From Incurvaria masculella (taxonomy: Eukaryota > Arthropoda > Insecta > Lepidoptera > Incurvariidae), in NCBI GenBank assembly GCA_946894095.1, contig OX335652.1, positions 10,687,001-10,751,000 of the forward strand: DNA of 64,000 bases. The letters are read 5' to 3'. A program made the translations under genes and the position numbers. Positions 22,268 through 33,737 of this stretch are shown here, in pieces (positions within the stretch are counted from its first letter, which is position 1; every line of letters begins with the position of its first letter). Below the pieces are notes generated by a model. That model made no database searches. It had not been told where the DNA came from and was given only the letters and a program-made list of their open reading frames with translations.

Positions 22268-23872
22268 GTAATATCGATCGGTGTGCTATTTTTAATTGAC
22301 ACGGATGGAACGTTATTGTTATTGCTGAATGTGTTTTTCTAGGCGGATGTAGTGTCGTGTTGCGCCCTTATAAAGAGATTTGCAAAGTAAATATTACGTT
22401 CTACCTAGTTGCGTACGAATAATTGATTGGTGTCTGGGAGACTCGGTGCATGCGCACTGGGCGTACTTTGCCCTCGGTGTCTGGCGGCGCGCGGCGGGAC
22501 GGGGGGGAGTGGAAAGGAATGTCGATGACGCGGCCGCCCCGGTTCCAGGCGGAGGCGCTGCAGGGTCCGCGGGGCGAGGGGACTTTAGCCTGTGCGCTGG
22601 ATATGTATAGAGCAGCGTGTGGGTGTGCTCGCCTTGTTAAGTCGCGTATGGTACTTAGATACCATATGCAGAGTTATGGGCACTCCAGACTTGAAAACAC
22701 ATTTTTTGCTGAACGTAGGTACTGAGTTCCACTTATGGTACCTACGTCATAAATACTATGTCGCAAGAAGGCGGTAAATGCCGTTGAATTATAATTTTCC
22801 TAGCTTCCGGATACCTATTAGTCAAATGTGGCCATCTTTACGAGTTTATAGATGTTTTGATGTGTGATGATGAATGAAGATTTATGGAGTTGTACCTACC
22901 TGTGATGTTGTTTAGAGTTGTATGGTTTTGTATCGTGTTGCATGTATTATGGTCCTGTATGGGGTTGCATGCATGCTCCTGTAAGGTGTATGGCATTGTA
23001 TGGAGGGGATCGTTTCTTTCTTTATCTTTGTAAGTTGGATTGTTGTATAGTTCCTGACATCTTGACAGGAACCATACAACATTCACCATATATCGTATTA
23101 TAAAAACATAACTCACAATCAGTACAACAAACTGACGAGGGTCAGTCAACTTTTAAATAAATAATATAATAAATAAATAAACTTAACTTACAAGTTTCCT
23201 GAATTCGATCAGGAAAGATGTAAATTGAAATGACACACAAGGACAAGGTCAATTAGGTCCCATTCGTCCATATCAGTCGCAGTAGGTAGGTACCTACCAA
23301 CTTCCTTAGCATAATCATGTTTGGTGCGCATTTTGTTGCAGACATACCTACATTATGTAGGTGCAATACATAGATTATATAACTTGTTTTCTTTTGTTTA
23401 AACAAAAAATTGCTATTTATCAGAAGCCGTTATCGCATCTGACTGATAACAGCTTGATATGTAATCACCGCGGCTATATTATAGCGTATAAAAGGCGCCT
23501 ATTTCATAAGGCCACGAACCGACCAACCTCGACCAGCTCTGCACAAGATATTTTACGTTCCTAATTACTAAATAATAATATCCATTCATTCGAATAAATT
23601 TCTGTAATTTCTCGTGCGGAGCTGGTCGAAGGTTTGGTACCTACTGGTAGCAAAGTGTCTTTTAGTGCAGTAATACAGTGTTTTACCAACTCAACACACA
23701 TTAACATGCTACCCGGTGAGTGCGAGCACCGCCACGGCCTGTTCACTCGGTATGATTGTAGAGCGCGATCGAGATTACACCGCCGGCGCATTCTGACCTT
23801 TCCCATGGCTCGGAGTTCTCACAGCATTCCTTCGCCACGATCTAACTGGTCCTTTTCTCTTTCCCATTGCAG

Positions 23873-25077
23873 TTGCAACCGCAGCGCCGGCCGCGACACT
23901 CGCCTCCCAGATGGCGCTCGACTGCAAGGCGAACCTGTTCAAGTTCGCGCCGCGCGACGGCAAGACGCGCGCTCTCGGTCTCATAGCGACGGAGGGCGCG
24001 CGAGCCGACGAGCCGCCCGCTCTCGCCTCGCCCGCCGCCTCGCCCGTCGCCTCGCCCGTCGCCCCGCCCTCGCCCTCCGCCGACAAGACCGACAACCGCG
24101 ACTTGTTCGCGTTCGCCGCCGCCGCCGCCGCCTCGCCGGACATGCGCCGCGAGGAAGAGCGGCTCAAGACGTTCGCCAAGTGGCCCGTGCCCTTCCTGCG
24201 GCCGGAGGACCTCGCCCGCTCCGGCTTCTACTACCTCGGCCGCGGCGACGAGGTGCGCTGCGCCTTCTGCAAGGTCGAGATCATGCGGTGGGAGGAGGGC
24301 GACGACCCGGCCGCCGACCACGAGCGCTGGGCGCCGCAGTGTCCGCTGCTGCGCCGCTACCCGACCGGCAACGTGCCGCTCGGGCCGGTCGGCTGCGAGC
24401 GCGAGCGCGGCGGCCGCGACGAGTGCGGCGTGCGCGCGCCGCCCTCGCCGCCCTCGCCACCCGCCGACCGCGACTCGCTCGCGCCCGGCGCCGGCGCCGT
24501 GCGCACGCCCGGCCCCGCCAACCCGCGCTACGTCTCCGAGACGGCCCGCCTACGCTCCTTCAAGGACTGGCCGCGCTCCATGCGCCAGAAGCCCGAGGAG
24601 CTCGCCGACGCCGGCTTCTTCTACACGGGCCAGGGGGACAAGACCAAGTGCTTCTACTGCGACGGCGGCCTCAAGGACTGGGAGGACGACGACGTGCCGT
24701 GGGAGCAGCACGCGCGCTGGTTCGACCGCTGCGCGTTCGTGCAGCTGGTGAAGGGGCGCGAGTACGTGCAGAGAGTGATGTCGGAGCACAACGCGCTCGT
24801 CGGTCCCCCCGCCGGCGAGAGGAAGGCCGCGCTCGAGCCGCCGCCGGAGCCCCTCGCGACCGCCGCACCGCGCCCGCCGCCCGACCGGTCGGCCGGCGAC
24901 GCGCCCGCGACGCCCGACGACTCGAAGCTGTGCAAGATCTGCTACGCGGAGGAGCGCAACGTATGTTTCGTTCCGTGCGGGCACGTCGTCGCCTGCGCCA
25001 AGTGCGCGCTCGCCGCCGACAGGTGCCCGATGTGCCGAAGGACATTCACGAGCGCCGTGCGCCTCTACTACTCGTGA
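23873..25077 (+). CDS. IAP1: Inhibitor of apoptosis protein (two BIR domains, RING)
   Basis: This encodes an IAP-family E3 ubiquitin ligase, which in insects binds and restrains caspases in the cytoplasm. From the ATG at 23911 (388 aa), BIR1 is at about 81-148 with zinc ligands C117, C120, H137, C144. BIR2 is at about 209-277 with C247, C250, H267, C274. A C-terminal RING at 341-375 has C341, C344, C356, H358, C362, C365, C372, C375. Two BIRs plus RING is the layout of insect IAP1-type proteins. The exon starts after a clear acceptor at 23871-23872. The 38 codable bases before the ATG stay in frame with the micro-exon at 22234. The exon is extremely GC-rich and carries Pro/Ala-rich linkers at 31-57 and 176-204, unlike its AT-rich surroundings. 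An overlapping 519-codon frame at 23634-25193 is an Arg-rich by-product of this composition. Confidence 0.93.
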
Positions 25078-25910
25078 GGGGCGCGCTCCCCCGCGCCCGC
25101 GCCCGCCGTCCCGCCGCGGTGGGAGCGCGGGCCGCCGCCGGGCTGATGCTAGTCACGCGCGGGGCGCGGGGAGCGCCTCACCCCCGGTGCTGAAACCATC
25201 GCGGGCCGCTCGCTGGCTCCACCCACTCTACGTTCGCGTTTACTTCTGTGAAAGGCTACGCTTTTTTCTGTGATTTAACTTAGGGTATACCGCTGCGTGC
25301 GCTCGGCCCGCCGGAGAGACGCGGGGACGCACCGCCGCGGTCGCCGCTATCGTGCGTGCGCGAGAAGAGCTGAATTTTAAATTATTTATGAACAAACAAA
25401 TTTAAAAATATGACTTGTATATAAAATAATGTAAATATTATATGTAGTAGCATTTTAATGTATAAGTCCCACCGACAGTTCAGGCATACTACCACTAGCG
25501 GTGTATTTTTTTAATTCAAATTTTAATTTCTCAATTTGGTTCTAACTGAGTAAAGTTGTCTTTTAAAAATGTTATCGTTTTCCGTTAATACTGTGTTTCA
25601 TGTGAGAAGTCTGTCATTTACATAGATTGATTTCAATTGTAATTGCAATGCATACAAGCACACTGTACGAAGTAATACTTTTACAGAATTGTTATTTCGC
25701 TACGTGCATTCAAATGTACATTTACCAAAATTATTCACATTTCATCCTGCATTACTTATCATAAGTTTTGTTCGTGAGTTTGTGTTTTTTGGGCAATATT
25801 GTTTAAGAATTTTGTAAATTTGACCTTACTAGTGATATTATGTTTTCAATTTCATTTTCCCTGTACACTGTCTTAATTGCACATCAATAAAAAAATATTC
25901 TAGCAATAAC
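25078..25910 (+). other. IAP 3' UTR with poly(A) signal
   Basis: GC-rich for about 300 bp after the stop, then AT-rich. The first good AATAAA on the plus strand is at 25886-25891, giving a 3' UTR of about 0.8 kb. Several TTTA-rich words precede it. Confidence 0.6.
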
Positions 25911-26044
25911 ATTGTAAGAAAAATTGTTACATTGATATCAACATACCATGAAGAGGTAGGTAGGGCTAGAAGTGTGTAGTAATGCATGTTTGAAAGAAAA
26001 AATTATAGTACCGAACCTACATCAGGAAGTAGTCAGGTAATGAG

Positions 26045-26191
26045 TTAGACCGAGATAAATAGTCGTAACTGAAAGTAAAACTAATGAAAAGTAATATCTT
26101 ACGTCACTTTGACACATTTTGTATGGACGAAATGTCACTTTTGACACAAGGTTTGTGTTAGTTTCAGTTGTGACTATTTATCTCAGCCTAA
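26045..26191. mobile_element. Short MITE, about 146 bp
   Basis: The left end TTAGACCGAGATAAATAGTC and the reverse complement of the right end (TTAGGCTGAGATAAATAGTC) match, and the arms continue with AACTGAAA. The middle has no coding potential. Confidence 0.65.
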
Positions 26192-26199
26192 GATTTGAA

Positions 26200-27100
26200 T
26201 GAAGGAGTAGGTCTGGTACGTATAGTGAGCAGCTGCTTGGATTTGCATAGGTAACCGTGATTATGCCAGACTGTCGTACCTCAAGCACACATTTTCCCTA
26301 ATCATTAATATTTTTTATTTTCTTTACATATACATACCTACATACACACATTTAAATTTATTAATAATAAAATGTTAATAAATTTCATTCAGTGTTTTAT
26401 TTGAAGAGGATGCATTGACTTGTTGTAGAGCATCAGGTATACTTTAGCTCTGTGGAAGTTTTATTTTAGGGGACAGTATAAACGGCATCACCCTAGATGC
26501 CATACATTGAACTTTGACCCACATACGTTTTTCTTGAGATTGCCAATGGCTTCTGTGGCGTCGATGGTGGTGTCCTCTGTACATGGATGGCTAATGACAC
26601 CCCTCTTGTCATATTAGCCCCACATACCTCTTTCCCGAAGGAATTATACGCCAGAGGCAGAGTTATAAACCGGAAATCATCGAATTTCTAAATCCTAGGC
26701 CAGAGGCCGCATTATGTGCACTAATATACGCACGGTACGGCCCGCAAATGGCCGAAAATTCGCTGGTATGGTGCCTCGCTGTAGCGTGGTTTCGCGAGGT
26801 AAGGTTATTTAACTGTAATGAGCACCTTTGGTCTCTGCACAGCATACATACCGGTTTTTATGTAAAAAAATGTGGTCACTAAAAATAAATGTATTTTTAG
26901 TCTGCAACTAGAAGTTGGGAAAATGATTGGAGAACAACTTCATAAATAGTCGATCCTCAAAATTTCATAAACATGCATCACTGCCTATCCATTATTCGGT
27001 ACTTTGTTCATTCAGTTTCATACTGTAAAATGTTATAAATTAAAAGATAGAGAGAAACAGCATGATTATTTCTTGTTGGCCTCGGCGAAGTAGTGCGATC
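26200..27100. other. Noncoding stretch with a SINE scrap
   Basis: Positions about 26555-26660 contain ACATGGATGGCTAATGACAC and TTCCCGAAGGAATTA, matching the body of the tRNA-derived SINE found elsewhere (minus orientation). The rest shows no gene. Confidence 0.5.
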
Positions 27101-27109
27101 AACACTCGT

Positions 27110-27352
27110 CGTATTCAGAGTGAACTGTAAAAATGTAATACGGGGATTATATCCGGACTTACCATAGTAAATGAGAATTATTCCGGAGATAATCCGGGTA
27201 TTAAAATTAGCATGCCCAATCTGTATACTCGCAAAGAATCATTTACTGTCGTATTCAGACTGAACCTGTCAAAGCTTAGCACCGACCTAACCATACAAAA
27301 ACCGGTTTGGTCCGGCGGCGTAAATTTAGTCCGCCCACTCTGAATACGGCTG
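27110..27352. mobile_element. Two MITEs of the TATTCAGA family
   Basis: One copy starts CGTATTCAGAGTGAACTG at about 27110 and the second starts CGTATTCAGACTGAACCTGT near 27250 and ends CGCCCACTCTGAATACGGCT at 27352. Both carry CCGG-containing cores related to the copies at 14463 and 27975. Confidence 0.65.
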
Positions 27353-27974
27353 TGAAGTTAGCACTTTAGTTATTCTGTGGTGAAGTCAACGGCTGAAGAC
27401 ACAAATAAGAAAGAGGGGCAACATTTGACACGGAGAACGGAGAACCTGAAGAACGAAATTCGAAAGACTAAAATACTGTGATCTCCTGTGTGTCACCGGT
27501 GAGTTACAACATTTATGTACTCGTGAAGTGACAGCCACGAGTTACCCTAGTGTCGTCCCTTTCTAATCATTCTAATTAGAGTGCAACGTCACAAACAACA
27601 TTTGATGTCAGGCGAAAGCGTTTCACTTTTATCTGTTACTAACTCGTTTTCGCTTTCCCACATATTTACTCAGGAAAGCGAGTGCCATAGAAGGTGCCGG
27701 ATTCCAGACTTCGGCCGCTTGTCACACCAAGATTTGATTTTTGGGCATACAATGTCACATACCATTCAGAGTTAACCGTTCTTTGATCCTCTAGCACCCA
27801 TAGTATTAGCAAATCCGGTTTGCAAAAGAATGAGGCTAAATTTAGAAAATACAATAGAGAGAATAAGTAGATATAGATTATACTATGGAAAAAAACAACA
27901 ATCTTTACGAACATGTGTAACTTGCCAGTGTCCAGCTAATGTGTAGAGTATCTAATTAATTTTGGCATGACCTT

Positions 27975-28131
27975 TCGTATTCAGAGTGGGCGGACTAACT
28001 TTAATACGGGTGTTAACGCCGGACTAAATACAATTTTGTATGGATACTCCGGTGCACAGACTATAGAGAGATACTACTCCGGTGCTAGTCCGCGTACAAA
28101 ATGTTGACAGTTCACTCTGAATAAGACTGTA
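27975..28131. mobile_element. MITE of the TATTCAGA family
   Basis: It begins CGTATTCAGAGTGGGCGGAC and ends TTCACTCTGAATAAGACTG, with internal GCCGGACTAAATAC and CTCCGGTGCTAGTCCG. It is the longest copy of this family in the window. No coding capacity. Confidence 0.7.
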
Positions 28132-28139
28132 GGCGCATG

Positions 28140-28915
28140 CACTCATGAAGCGATTGTGAGAAGTTCTCACAACGAATACCTGCGAGTAGCTGTCATTTTT
28201 AATATTTTTGCCATATTTTAATTACAGCTTCTCGCTGTATTCTTTATGAGAACTTCTCGTGTTCCCTTCCCGAGTAGTAATCGAGTTTATATTCTATTGG
28301 ACTCACCGACACCAAAGAATAAGTAATATAAGCCGAGCCGACCCGGGAAGTGAGATTCAAGAGATGTGAAGAGGTATTCAAGAGTACGTTAGCAAACTCC
28401 AGCAAACAGTTTACAACTACAACCAAACTTACTGGTCTTTAATAAAGCATATTGAAGAACAAAGTTGCGGTATGATCCTAGCCTAGAACACTATTTCTTA
28501 GATTATTTACGGTGACTGCATAAAACTCAGCGGTCAGCTGGTCTTTACAGGTGAGGTTTGTTTCATTGTTTATTTATCTAATCTAATTATTGAAAAAAAT
28601 AAAAAAATATTGAAGAGTTTGTTTTTTTGTTTGAACGCACTGTACAGGATCAGTAACGTGCTGCAATCTTACGATTTCACTGGTATACTTATCATGTAGT
28701 TCAGGTTCTTACTAACATATTCCAGCAAACAATCTTTAAAAAGATTTAGCCCCCATTGCACGAAGAGATGGCCGAGTCAATCAATGTTCAAACACGTCAC
28801 TTTTAGTGAACCGCATGGAGTTTCTTCCATACTGTCCATACAAAGTAACGTGTTTAATCGTACGTTGACGATGATTTTGATTTTTTGTACTTTCGTGCAC
28901 TCGGCCCTTAGGTTG
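28140..28915. other. Noncoding stretch
   Basis: No gene recognised. A short near-palindrome TTGTGAGAAGTTCTCACAA lies near 28155. The rest is unremarkable AT-rich DNA. Confidence 0.35.
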
Positions 28916-30076
28916 CAGTAGGGTAGATATGCTACTTTTCGGCCACTGCCACTTATCGGCCACGCCATCATAAATGCGATGGAATAAGGAACATACAAAA
29001 GCTAACTAACACAGACGTACGGACATTGGTACCTAACAATTCAACCAATCGGTTGTGTCAAAATCGTAGAAGCAGGTGAAACGGTTTATCCCTAAGAATT
29101 TTTTTTCTGCGACCCGGCGACCGCAGTGAGTGAAACAGGTCCATCAGGTAAGGAAAAAACAACACGCATGGACCACTTCGATCGCAAGTTTTTCGTAATT
29201 ATTTGGTTTTTTCTCTTAAAACCTTGATATTATAATAACATTTTATGATGGAAAAGGGCATTGACCAAGAAAAAGTGATATTTTTGGGTGTTTTGACCGA
29301 AAAAAGTGGTGGCCGCGAACTGGCACGAATAAACTTAAATAATTTAGTTTTTTGGCCGACCGGCCGGTAGCTAGGCGTTTGCTCGTCACACTATTTGTTA
29401 AGAAATTAACGTATTTAGACTTTTTTTGTATTATTCGAAGTTTTATAGGGAATGTATTTAATGAATTGAACTTGCTATTTAGTTTACGGCCACCGAAAAG
29501 TGGACAAATTGATTAAAATATAATGATTGCAAAAATTTGTGGCCGGAATCTGACAGTCTTGTTTAATTACCGGCCGTTACATATTGTATGGAAATGATGG
29601 TGGCCGATAGCTGCTTGGTATTTGTAATTATCGGCCACCTTTTATTTTTGTATCAACATTCCATGGCCAAAAACTAACTGCTATCGTGCAATTTTCGGCC
29701 GATGTATTTTGCTTAGCGCTGTTTATTCATGTGTTAATTAAACAAAAAATATGAAAACAAGCCACTTTACAATCACATTTTATTTTAATGCTGCATGTCT
29801 ATCCATGTTCTGTTTATATCGTAATTATCCATAAATATCATCACGCCGTTTCCCTAGAGGGGTAGACAGAGACCATATGGTACGATCACTGAATACTTTT
29901 TTTGCTCCCTAAATACCTACATCTATTCATACGATTTTGGGTGCTCCCTACCTGAAATTTTCCAATATATCGTTCAGGAGGGTAACCGACGTAAGATGTG
30001 AGAATATATGCGAAGGAATTCGATCCATTCTGATCCAGTTATGTCATACCTTTTGCGCTTTATTGGGTAGAATATT

Positions 30077-31060
30077 TTGCATCCACTTCTAATTGGTGCA
30101 GAATTTAAAAAAGTAAAGCAATCATTAAAAGAAGTCGATATATCAACTATAAACCAAATTAATTCAACAAACTTGACAGGACCCACTCAAGAATACTTAG
30201 ATTCCGCGTCGGACAGCATACTTTTCAAGACCATCAGGCGTCGGTGCCAAGCAACTAACTTCACCTGGATGCCAGCAATAATTTACACACATACTGACAC
30301 GGTCTTAATATGGTGTAGGCAGCTATTGACTGAATCAGAACCTTTTGAACCAAGCAATACGGACACTTACCAATCTGCACCATCTATACTGAATTCTGAA
30401 CCCACCGTATCTATGTTGCATATAGTTAAAGACATCACCGCTCCAGCTAGTGCTCCTACAATATTTTTTTTATCTTAAGTGCGGCATATGGCGACCGCCT
30501 GGACCTAAAGGTGCCCGACGACGCCTATGGGTTTTCGAACATTCAGGGGGCCTGCGAAAACCATGCCTGCAGGCCATGCGTTTTTTCACACCAAAACCGA
30601 AACCGATTTCGCTCCGAAACCGATTTATTACGAGTTTGCAATCCTTAGGCCCGAGTTCTCAGCACCGCCCAATCCTACAACCGCTTCGAAACAGATTAAT
30701 TTTCAGCCTGCAATCCCAAAACCAAAATTGTCAGCACCACACAATCTGCCTGCTTACAAACCTGCACCTTCAGAATTGACTTACGCTCTCACCCCCAAAT
30801 CTTCCAAATCAAATTACATGCACTTGAAGACATCGCCGCTTCAGCTAGTGCTCTTAGAATCGCTCAAAAACTGATTAATTCCCAGTCTGCAGTCCTTACA
30901 CCAGAATCTTCAGCACCGCACAATCCCGCTATTTACCAACCTGCACCATCAGCGCTGACTTACGATCTCACACCCGCATCTACTTTCACACAGCATATTA
31001 CTGGCCATGCAAGTCCTTCTTCAATCGCTTCTAAACTGATTAATTCTCAGACCGTAAGAT
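30077..31060 (+). pseudogene. Decayed coding region inside the TA-flanked element
   Basis: Several frames carry non-random protein-like sequence. 30077-30478 opens for 133 codons. 30527-30874 and the following frame contain related Pro-rich units, for example FSAPPNPTTASKQINFQPAI, LSAPHNLPAYKPAPSELTYA and later SSAPHNPAIYQPAPSALTYD, with KLINSQ repeated near 30870 and 31040. The frame changes show it is broken. I recognise no family. It may be cargo or part of an element-encoded protein. Confidence 0.45.
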
Positions 31061-31383
31061 TTTAAAAAGTTTCATTATCTAATAATAATAAGTCCGCCTT
31101 TGTGCAATATTGTTGTTTTGCTGTATGTTTTCTCTGTAATTGTATTTTTGTTTATGGACAATAAAGAATTTATTCATTCATTCATTCAATAATAATACTG
31201 AGACTATTAAACTCCTCCAAGAGGCAAAAATCGGAATTATAGAAAGCTTATAATGTTTCCTGATCACATTTATAAAGAAAAATAAAGTTCTGGTACACTA
31301 AAAAAAGAATGACATCATCTATTTCATCTGCTGAATAGAGAAAAAATCAATCCGGAAAGGACCAATAAAAGTCAGAGAAGATA

Positions 31384-31527
31384 GAGGGAATAAGGGAACT
31401 AAAACTGGAAAAAATGAAAATAATAGAAGAAACTAAGGAAATTAAAGCAGCAAAAACGAAACAAGCGCAAACATTGTTTACAAAAGGTAATAATCAAAAT
31501 GGAATAAATTTGAATTTGTGGCTTTGA
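31384..31527 (+). pseudogene. Coiled-coil C-terminal fragment, element-encoded
   Basis: The frame reads IRELKLEKMKIIEETKEIKA then KTKQAQTLF and ends at a stop at 31525-31527. Such charged helical tails are common at the C-terminus of transposon-associated DNA-binding proteins, but no DNA-binding domain is visible here. Identity is uncertain. Confidence 0.35.
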
Positions 31528-31939
31528 ATGTTGAATATATTTTAGAAAAACTTAAGAAATCAGCTCTTTAGTTGCCTAATATAAGTACGGCCCAAAATAA
31601 CAAACCCTGTAAAATAGAATCAAATTTCGTTTGGACGCAGTAAATTATCTGTCCTACAAGAAATCGCCTAATAATTTAGCGGCCGATATCTGGCCGACGG
31701 GCGGCCGTATACTAAATTAAGATGGCCGATAAGTGGTAAAATTGCCATTTTTGATTCAAACTTTTTTTTAAAATATAATTATGTTAATAGAGTACAACAT
31801 ATTTTTTTTATAGAATCTAGATAGAATACAGGTCCTAAATATAAAATAATAAATCATTGCAGGCAACATTTTCATTGGTTTTTTGAATTTCAAATCTTGC
31901 AACTCCGCTAACTGGCCGAAAAGTAGCATATCTACCCTA

Positions 31940-32511
31940 TATCGATGACCAACAGCCTGTGTTGGTGAGGAGGGGGTGCGGGGGTTTATTATATACCAAT
32001 TTGACCCCCTTCTCAAAACCATCTTTGGTGTCCATTCGACAAACATTTGGAAATGTCAACTCTGTTGAAGTGGTCTATAAAAAAAAATACCAAGACCCTA
32101 CCCTAAACCTCTCCCTAAACTACATGTTCAGTCTACCAGTGAGATGCTGCAACCTGCTTAACCCAACCAAAATCTGATTTCTAGTAAATCTAATAAAGTA
32201 ATTATTATACTAAACCAGGTTTATGTTATAAGAAATAATCCATAATTCTTATCTGTGATTTTTCATTATGTTTACTTCAAAGGTTCAGAGATATTGTTAA
32301 AACTGTTCTTTGTATTTCAGAATCTTTGGTAATATTTTCTAAAAAATAACAGCATTAGTAAATGTCTTCTTAACTTTAGGGCAATATGTGCAGTTTTTTA
32401 TCAGTGCAATGTAAACTCGCATTTGGCCACTTTCATTGAGTGGTTAAGCGTTGAACTTGTGTAGCTATATTTAACCAACAATTATGAAATCACAGCATTA
32501 TTCTGTTTCAG
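31940..32511 (+). other. Upstream region of the F-box gene, probable intron end
   Basis: No coding exon is recognised. The splice acceptor TTCTGTTTCAG at 32501-32511 precedes the F-box coding start, so at least the right part is probably an intron within the 5' UTR. The in-frame ATG at 32484 lies inside this presumed intron. Confidence 0.45.
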
Positions 32512-32513
32512 CC

Positions 32514-33737
32514 ATGGCATCTGATCTTTGTGAGCTGGCATCGGAAACAATGCTGAGAATGTGCAATGCTGACGACCAATTGTTGTTCCCCAGGGATAAT
32601 TCCCATAAAGAACCAAAGAATTATTTCCAATTCTTACCCACTGAAATAATCGCTTCCATTTTCCCACGCCTCGATGGTGTCACCTTCATAAGATGCAGAA
32701 GGGTGTGCCGGCGTTGGAAAGAAATTGTGGATGAAATAAATACAGCTGAGCTTTGGAATGAGTTGTATGAGACCGAGTATGGTGAATCTTCAGAATCAAC
32801 TCTCAGAAATTCTAGTCAGGAAACTCCAAAATTCCAGATCTACAGGCAGCTGTATGGGTGGCAGCATATTGGTTCCGCATTCCGCAAGTGTTACTACCTC
32901 AAAGAAGGACCTTCAGGCCAAGACATTCTTCGGATAACAACCGATGGATTACTTGTGGCCATCAATACATTTTGTATAAAATTCTTTGATCTTAACACTT
33001 TTTTGCCCCACGAAAATAGGCAAATTATAAAAGGTAATTACTTAGATTTCCAAGAAAACGAGTATGTAAGTGCAGTCTTATGCTGGAACCACGATTTACA
33101 CACTACCAAGAAAATTATATACACTCCAGGATGTTTAAGCCATATGTACACCGATGTGCGTGGATTCTTCTTGGACAGAAAATATATCTACTACCACGTG
33201 GACAGAGAAAAGGTTTTCAGATGCAAATTGGATCGCCCTAGCGTTACCGAGTTTATTGGTTCTGTACAAGGAGGCATTAAGCAATTGAACATTTATCGTG
33301 GAAAATTATATGTACATACCTTCTTGGGAGATTATTGGGTGCACGCGCAAAACACGTTCACAAAAATACGACCACCTTACTGTCACGACTCCTTCCTCGG
33401 AATTTTAGGGACTCATAACAATGATAATAGCGAGGAGGCTCTGGAACATAGCATGAAGTTAATTACTACCTGTATTGCCACAGATGAGTCCATCTCTTGT
33501 ACATTTACTTACAATGATATGCTTATATTGGGTACATATTGTGGCCACATTTTTGTGTACTGTTTTAAACGAAAACGATTTCTCTTGAGGTTTCAGACGC
33601 TGATGCTAAATGGTTGCGAGTTCGGAATTAAAAGGGCTATTTCACGAATACAAGTTCACGAATCTAAAGATGGTTACTCATTTATAACAACGACTGCAAT
33701 TGGGAACTGTATAACATTTTACTGTCTCGAACAGTAA
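32514..33737 (+). CDS. F-box protein
   Basis: The single open exon encodes 407 aa from the ATG at 32514. This start is chosen because a strong acceptor (TTCTGTTTCAG) ends at 32511. The frame extends to an earlier ATG at 32484, which would lie in the intron. Residues about 37-85 form an F-box: FQFLPTEIIASIFPRLDGVT, then CRRVCRRWKEIV and LWNELY. F-box proteins bind Skp1 and bring substrates to SCF ubiquitin ligases. The remaining 320 residues are rich in short beta-type stretches (GLLVAINTFCIKFFDL, FLDRKYIYYHVDREKVFRC, MLILGTYCGHIFVYCF), suggesting a propeller-like substrate domain, but no clean WD repeats are seen. The specific subfamily and substrate are unknown. The gene converges on MSH2, which ends at 35128 on the other strand. 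Confidence 0.88.
   Translation: MASDLCELASETMLRMCNADDQLLFPRDNSHKEPKNYFQFLPTEIIASIFPRLDGVTFIRCRRVCRRWKEIVDEINTAELWNELYETEYGESSESTLRNSSQETPKFQIYRQLYGWQHIGSAFRKCYYLKEGPSGQDILRITTDGLLVAINTFCIKFFDLNTFLPHENRQIIKGNYLDFQENEYVSAVLCWNHDLHTTKKIIYTPGCLSHMYTDVRGFFLDRKYIYYHVDREKVFRCKLDRPSVTEFIGSVQGGIKQLNIYRGKLYVHTFLGDYWVHAQNTFTKIRPPYCHDSFLGILGTHNNDNSEEALEHSMKLITTCIATDESISCTFTYNDMLILGTYCGHIFVYCFKRKRFLLRFQTLMLNGCEFGIKRAISRIQVHESKDGYSFITTTAIGNCITFYCLEQ

Larger units (their letters stand above)
28921..31937. mobile_element. 3,017-bp DNA transposon-like element, family unassigned
   Basis: The left end GGGTAGATATGCTACTTTTC at 28921 continues for 25 bases that are identical to the reverse complement of the right end at 31937. 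Both sides are flanked by TA (28919-28920 and 31938-31939), fitting a TA target duplication. The outer 800 bp on the left and 260 bp on the right are packed with GGCCGATA, GGCCGAAAAGTGG and CCACTTATCGGCC words in both orientations, as expected of subterminal transposase-binding sites. The middle has decayed coding-like sequence (30077-31060 and 31384-31527) and a LINE tail at about 31080-31195. I cannot name a transposase. It ends about 550 bp upstream of the F-box gene. Confidence 0.7.

Noticed and set aside
23634..25193. 519-codon plus-strand frame
   Set aside because: It is an Arg/Ala-rich by-product of the GC-rich IAP exon in another phase and shows no domain. The BIR and RING motifs are in the 23911-25077 frame.
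32484..32513. Start of the F-box protein at the first in-frame ATG
   Set aside because: A strong splice acceptor ends at 32511, so the ATG at 32484 is probably intronic. The start at 32514 is preferred.
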